50,897 nucleotides of DNA, from the NCBI GenBank assembly GCA_947040555.1, contig CAMRBW010000009.1:1-50897 (forward strand), read 5' to 3'. The notes below the pieces were generated by a model. That model was not told the DNA's origin. It saw only the letters and a program-made list of their open reading frames with translations, and did not search any database. Both the position numbers and the translations under genes were made by a program. Of this stretch, positions 49,196 to 50,897 are shown piece after piece; the first letter of the stretch is position 1; each line of letters opens with the position of its first letter. Source of the stretch: an uncultured Oceanospirillales bacterium (GTDB lineage Bacteria > Pseudomonadota > Gammaproteobacteria > Pseudomonadales > Endozoicomonadaceae).

Positions 49196-50353
49196 TTAGT
49201 TGTCTGATGCTACTGTCATTTTCTCTTTTCGGTTGGCAACAGCAATCTGGATAAGCGCAATAAACACGCCCAGCATGCCGCCCAGAATCACACCAAGAGC
49301 TACGATCAGAGATTTTTTGGGTTTGATCGGCGTTGCCGGAACCTGAGCAGGTTCATCAATGGTAACAGGCTGGAGCTGGCTCAGATCAATCTCAAGATTT
49401 TCCAAACGCTGAAGCTTCAGGTAGAGGGGGATAACGTTGGCCAGCATGGGTTTGCCAGTGTCGTTTTTACCCTGCACAGAGATAAGACGATATTTATCCA
49501 TTTCATCTTTCTGCTGTTCCAGCTGTTTGGTGAGAATATCGGTGCCCAGCATAAACAGCGTGGGTGCATTGATGGTGGTGAAACGATCAGAGATAAAGCT
49601 ATTCAGTCCACCGGCCCTGGCAATGTCCAGAGCATCGGTCAGTTCCAGAGTTTTGAAGGAAGCACTCTCGATAAACTGCTGTTCAATCTGAGTGATCTGC
49701 CGCAGCAGTTTGGCTTTCCCCTGGGTCAGTGCTGTGCTCAGTTCGGTAGTCAGTACCGCAATGGTTTTTGCCCGGGCGGAAGGCAACAGGTAGTCATTAA
49801 TCAATTGGGCAGAGAACGGTTGGCTCTGGGCGTCAAAACCGATAGTGATAAATTGACCTATATTCTTCTTCGGGTTCGAGTGGTTAATGGCAAGATTTTT
49901 GTTGAAGGCCTCAAAACCATCGGCAAGCACCCGATCATTATCGCCTTTCCCTGCTTTCTCCAGCGCCTGTGCCGCCAGCCCGCTCTCCTGGAACACTGAG
50001 CGTGAAGTAGCTTGAGAATTAAGGTATCTGCTGTATAACGTAAACGCCCCATTTGCCGAGGTTGCCCCGATACCGATCTGTTGTTGCAGATCATTTAAAT
50101 GGGCCAGATTCGCTGGGGAGGTGACGTAGGCGCGGGTCTCCGTCTGCCATGTGGGTGGCAGAAGCAGGGCAACGGCAGCTGCACCCACAGAGATTACGGC
50201 AGTGATGGTGGCGATCGTCAGCTTGCGGGCCCAGAGTTTTCCGACCAGTTCAAATAGATCGATCTCGTCGTCTTGTATGTACTGTGGATAAGGGGCAGGA
50301 GCGTACTGTACAGGCGCATGCTGCTGAGGGTTAGGAGCTTGTTGAGTATCCAA
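49196..50353 (-). CDS. Wzz/PCP family chain-length regulator, copy 2
   Basis: A 385-residue paralogue of copy 1, similar over the whole length (DDEIDLFELVGKLWARKLTI, RFTTINAPTLFMLGTDILTK, PATPIKPKKSLIVALGVILG). It differs mainly by a Pro/Gln/Tyr-rich N-terminal stretch (HAPVQYAPAPYPQYIQ) and an insertion AQALEKAGKGDN. I set the start at a TTG (50353) whose downstream residues align with MDTQ of copy 1; an ATG at 50410 would add 19 residues. Separate terminator, so it is its own unit. Confidence 0.85.
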   Translation of the reverse strand: MDTQQAPNPQQHAPVQYAPAPYPQYIQDDEIDLFELVGKLWARKLTIATITAVISVGAAAVALLLPPTWQTETRAYVTSPANLAHLNDLQQQIGIGATSANGAFTLYSRYLNSQATSRSVFQESGLAAQALEKAGKGDNDRVLADGFEAFNKNLAINHSNPKKNIGQFITIGFDAQSQPFSAQLINDYLLPSARAKTIAVLTTELSTALTQGKAKLLRQITQIEQQFIESASFKTLELTDALDIARAGGLNSFISDRFTTINAPTLFMLGTDILTKQLEQQKDEMDKYRLISVQGKNDTGKPMLANVIPLYLKLQRLENLEIDLSQLQPVTIDEPAQVPATPIKPKKSLIVALGVILGGMLGVFIALIQIAVANRKEKMTVASDN

Positions 50354-50447
50354 AGTCAGGTCACTTCGTATGGGGATGCAATAAAGGTTAAAAACGAAAT
50401 CCGTTATCATAAAGGCTTTCTGGTGTAAGTGGTTGTGCTTTTATGTG

Positions 50448-50490
50448 TTTTTCTCGCAGTTTTTCTCGCAGTTTTTCTCGCAGTTTTTCT
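50448..50490. repeat. 12-bp tandem repeat
   Basis: Three exact copies of tttttctcgcag (50448-50459, 50460-50471, 50472-50483) plus tttttct. Sits in the region upstream of Wzz copy 2. Confidence 0.95.
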
Positions 50491-50784
50491 TGTAATCGTT
50501 CACTGTGACCATTGTCGTTTTTTAAGATGTTGCCCTGTCGGCACATCCGTTAATGCCGTTTTATCGAAAAATGGAGTTGAAATCCCCTCAGCAAGTTTTG
50601 CAGCGCTGCGCCGTTTTTCGTCCGGAGATATGTGCTTGGTTTTGACGGGTGACAGGGGGGGGCTGTGCCAATTTTGTAGGTAGTGATCCCACTGGATAAG
50701 TTGTAACATAGCTTACCGTGAAAATTTATGACAAACATACAAAACAATTTGAGAACTGCTTTCCAGCGAGGGTGTGAGTTGGGG

Positions 50785-50795
50785 GGCGGTAGCGT
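50785..50795 (+). promoter_or_regulatory. ops element (RfaH recruitment site)
   Basis: GGCGGTAGCGT, an exact match to the ops core of JUMPStart sequences found in the leaders of LPS and capsule operons. It lies 10 bases before a dehydratase start codon on the plus strand. RfaH, a NusG paralogue, binds paused polymerase at ops and suppresses termination in long polysaccharide operons. Confidence 0.85.
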
Positions 50796-50804
50796 GGGAA
50801 ACAA

Positions 50805-50858
50805 ATGAAGATACTTGTTACAGGCGGCGCAGGCTTTATCGGTAGGGAAAACGCATGA
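50805..50858 (+). pseudogene. 5' fragment of an rmlB/galE-like NAD(P)-dependent dehydratase or epimerase gene
   Basis: MKILVTGGAGFIGR is the canonical N terminus of short-chain sugar-nucleotide dehydratases (dTDP-glucose 4,6-dehydratase or UDP-glucose epimerase), with the GxxGxxG nucleotide-binding loop. Homology stops after the GFIG and the frame closes with TGA at 50856-50858. gggaaacaa serves as ribosome binding site. Truncation by inserted DNA or a deletion is inferred. Confidence 0.75.
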
Positions 50859-50897
50859 AACCCCTTGCTATCATTGACCTAAAAACAGATTAACCTT
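50855..50897 (+). other. Sequence beyond the break point, possible mobile element end
   Basis: After the dehydratase fragment the last ~45 bases (starting near gggaaaacgcatg) do not continue the gene. A 12-codon frame (MKPLAIIDLKTD) ends in taa. This could be the edge of an insertion sequence, but too little is visible to prove it. Confidence 0.3.

Larger units (their letters stand above)
50354..50804. promoter_or_regulatory. Divergent spacer before the polysaccharide gene
   Basis: About 450 bases with no gene I trust. It holds a 12-bp tandem repeat (50448-50490) and the ops element (50785-50795). An open frame at 50429-50683 consists partly of the repeat (FLAV x3) and then unremarkable residues, so I do not call it. 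A plus-strand promoter is expected around 50690-50740 (ttgtaa...atttat is a weak candidate). Confidence 0.4.

Noticed and set aside
50429..50683. An 84-codon frame containing FLAV repeats
   Set aside because: Its hydrophobic start is only the 12-bp DNA repeat read in frame; the rest has no recognisable features and the GTG start has no ribosome binding site.

Overview
The window is a chromosomal segment of a gammaproteobacterium. The gene content and order (tRNA Tyr-Gly-Thr / tRNA-Trp-secE-nusG-rplKAJL-rpoBC / rpsLG-fusA-tuf / S10-spc-alpha, plus BirA-CoaX-SPOR beside the tRNAs) are those of the Pseudomonas/Oceanospirillales side of the class. An Endozoicomonas-like marine bacterium is my best guess, but that is inference from protein style and frequent gene debris, not from a database match.

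Layout. 1-133: 3' end of a 5S rRNA gene and its terminator. 204-5323: a DEAD-box helicase (rhlE type), trxC, yihD (minus strand), a relic of an alpha/beta hydrolase, then birA-coaX-SPOR protein. 5439-7105: tRNA-Tyr, -Gly, -Thr with their own promoter and terminator, then a second promoter for tRNA-Trp-secE-nusG. 7201-18832: rplKA, rplJL, a 647-base spacer, rpoB and rpoC. 18810-20002: two minus-strand genes (a HAD hydrolase and a small exported protein) that sit between rpoC and rpsL. 20341-24827: str operon (rpsL, rpsG, fusA, tuf). 24864-38776: an uninterrupted S10-spc-alpha ribosomal protein superoperon with secY and rpoA, closed by a strong terminator. 38808-42332: a four-gene MCE/Mla-type lipid ABC transporter. 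42513-44893: a sodium symporter and small unknown genes on the minus strand, plus a broken thioesterase. 44969-47245: holA, lptE and an RRM RNA-binding protein (minus). 47627-50897: a small unknown gene, two tandem Wzz-like chain-length regulators (minus), then a polysaccharide-cluster start: a perfect ops (RfaH) element followed by only the first codons of an rmlB/galE-like dehydratase gene, broken after about 13 codons.

Most of the window is highly conserved core machinery in which novelty is unlikely. The best leads are at the edges and in the spacers: the ops element facing a broken sugar-nucleotide gene, the paralogous Wzz pair, two gene relics, a 5S rRNA with an apparent internal insertion, loss of the usual tufB between tRNA-Thr and tRNA-Trp, a structured rpsJ-rplC spacer coupled with a short S10 leader, the long rplL-rpoB spacer, and a secreted protein with a possible PD-(D/E)XK-like pattern. 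I found no CRISPR array, no defence island, no prophage and no complete insertion sequence.
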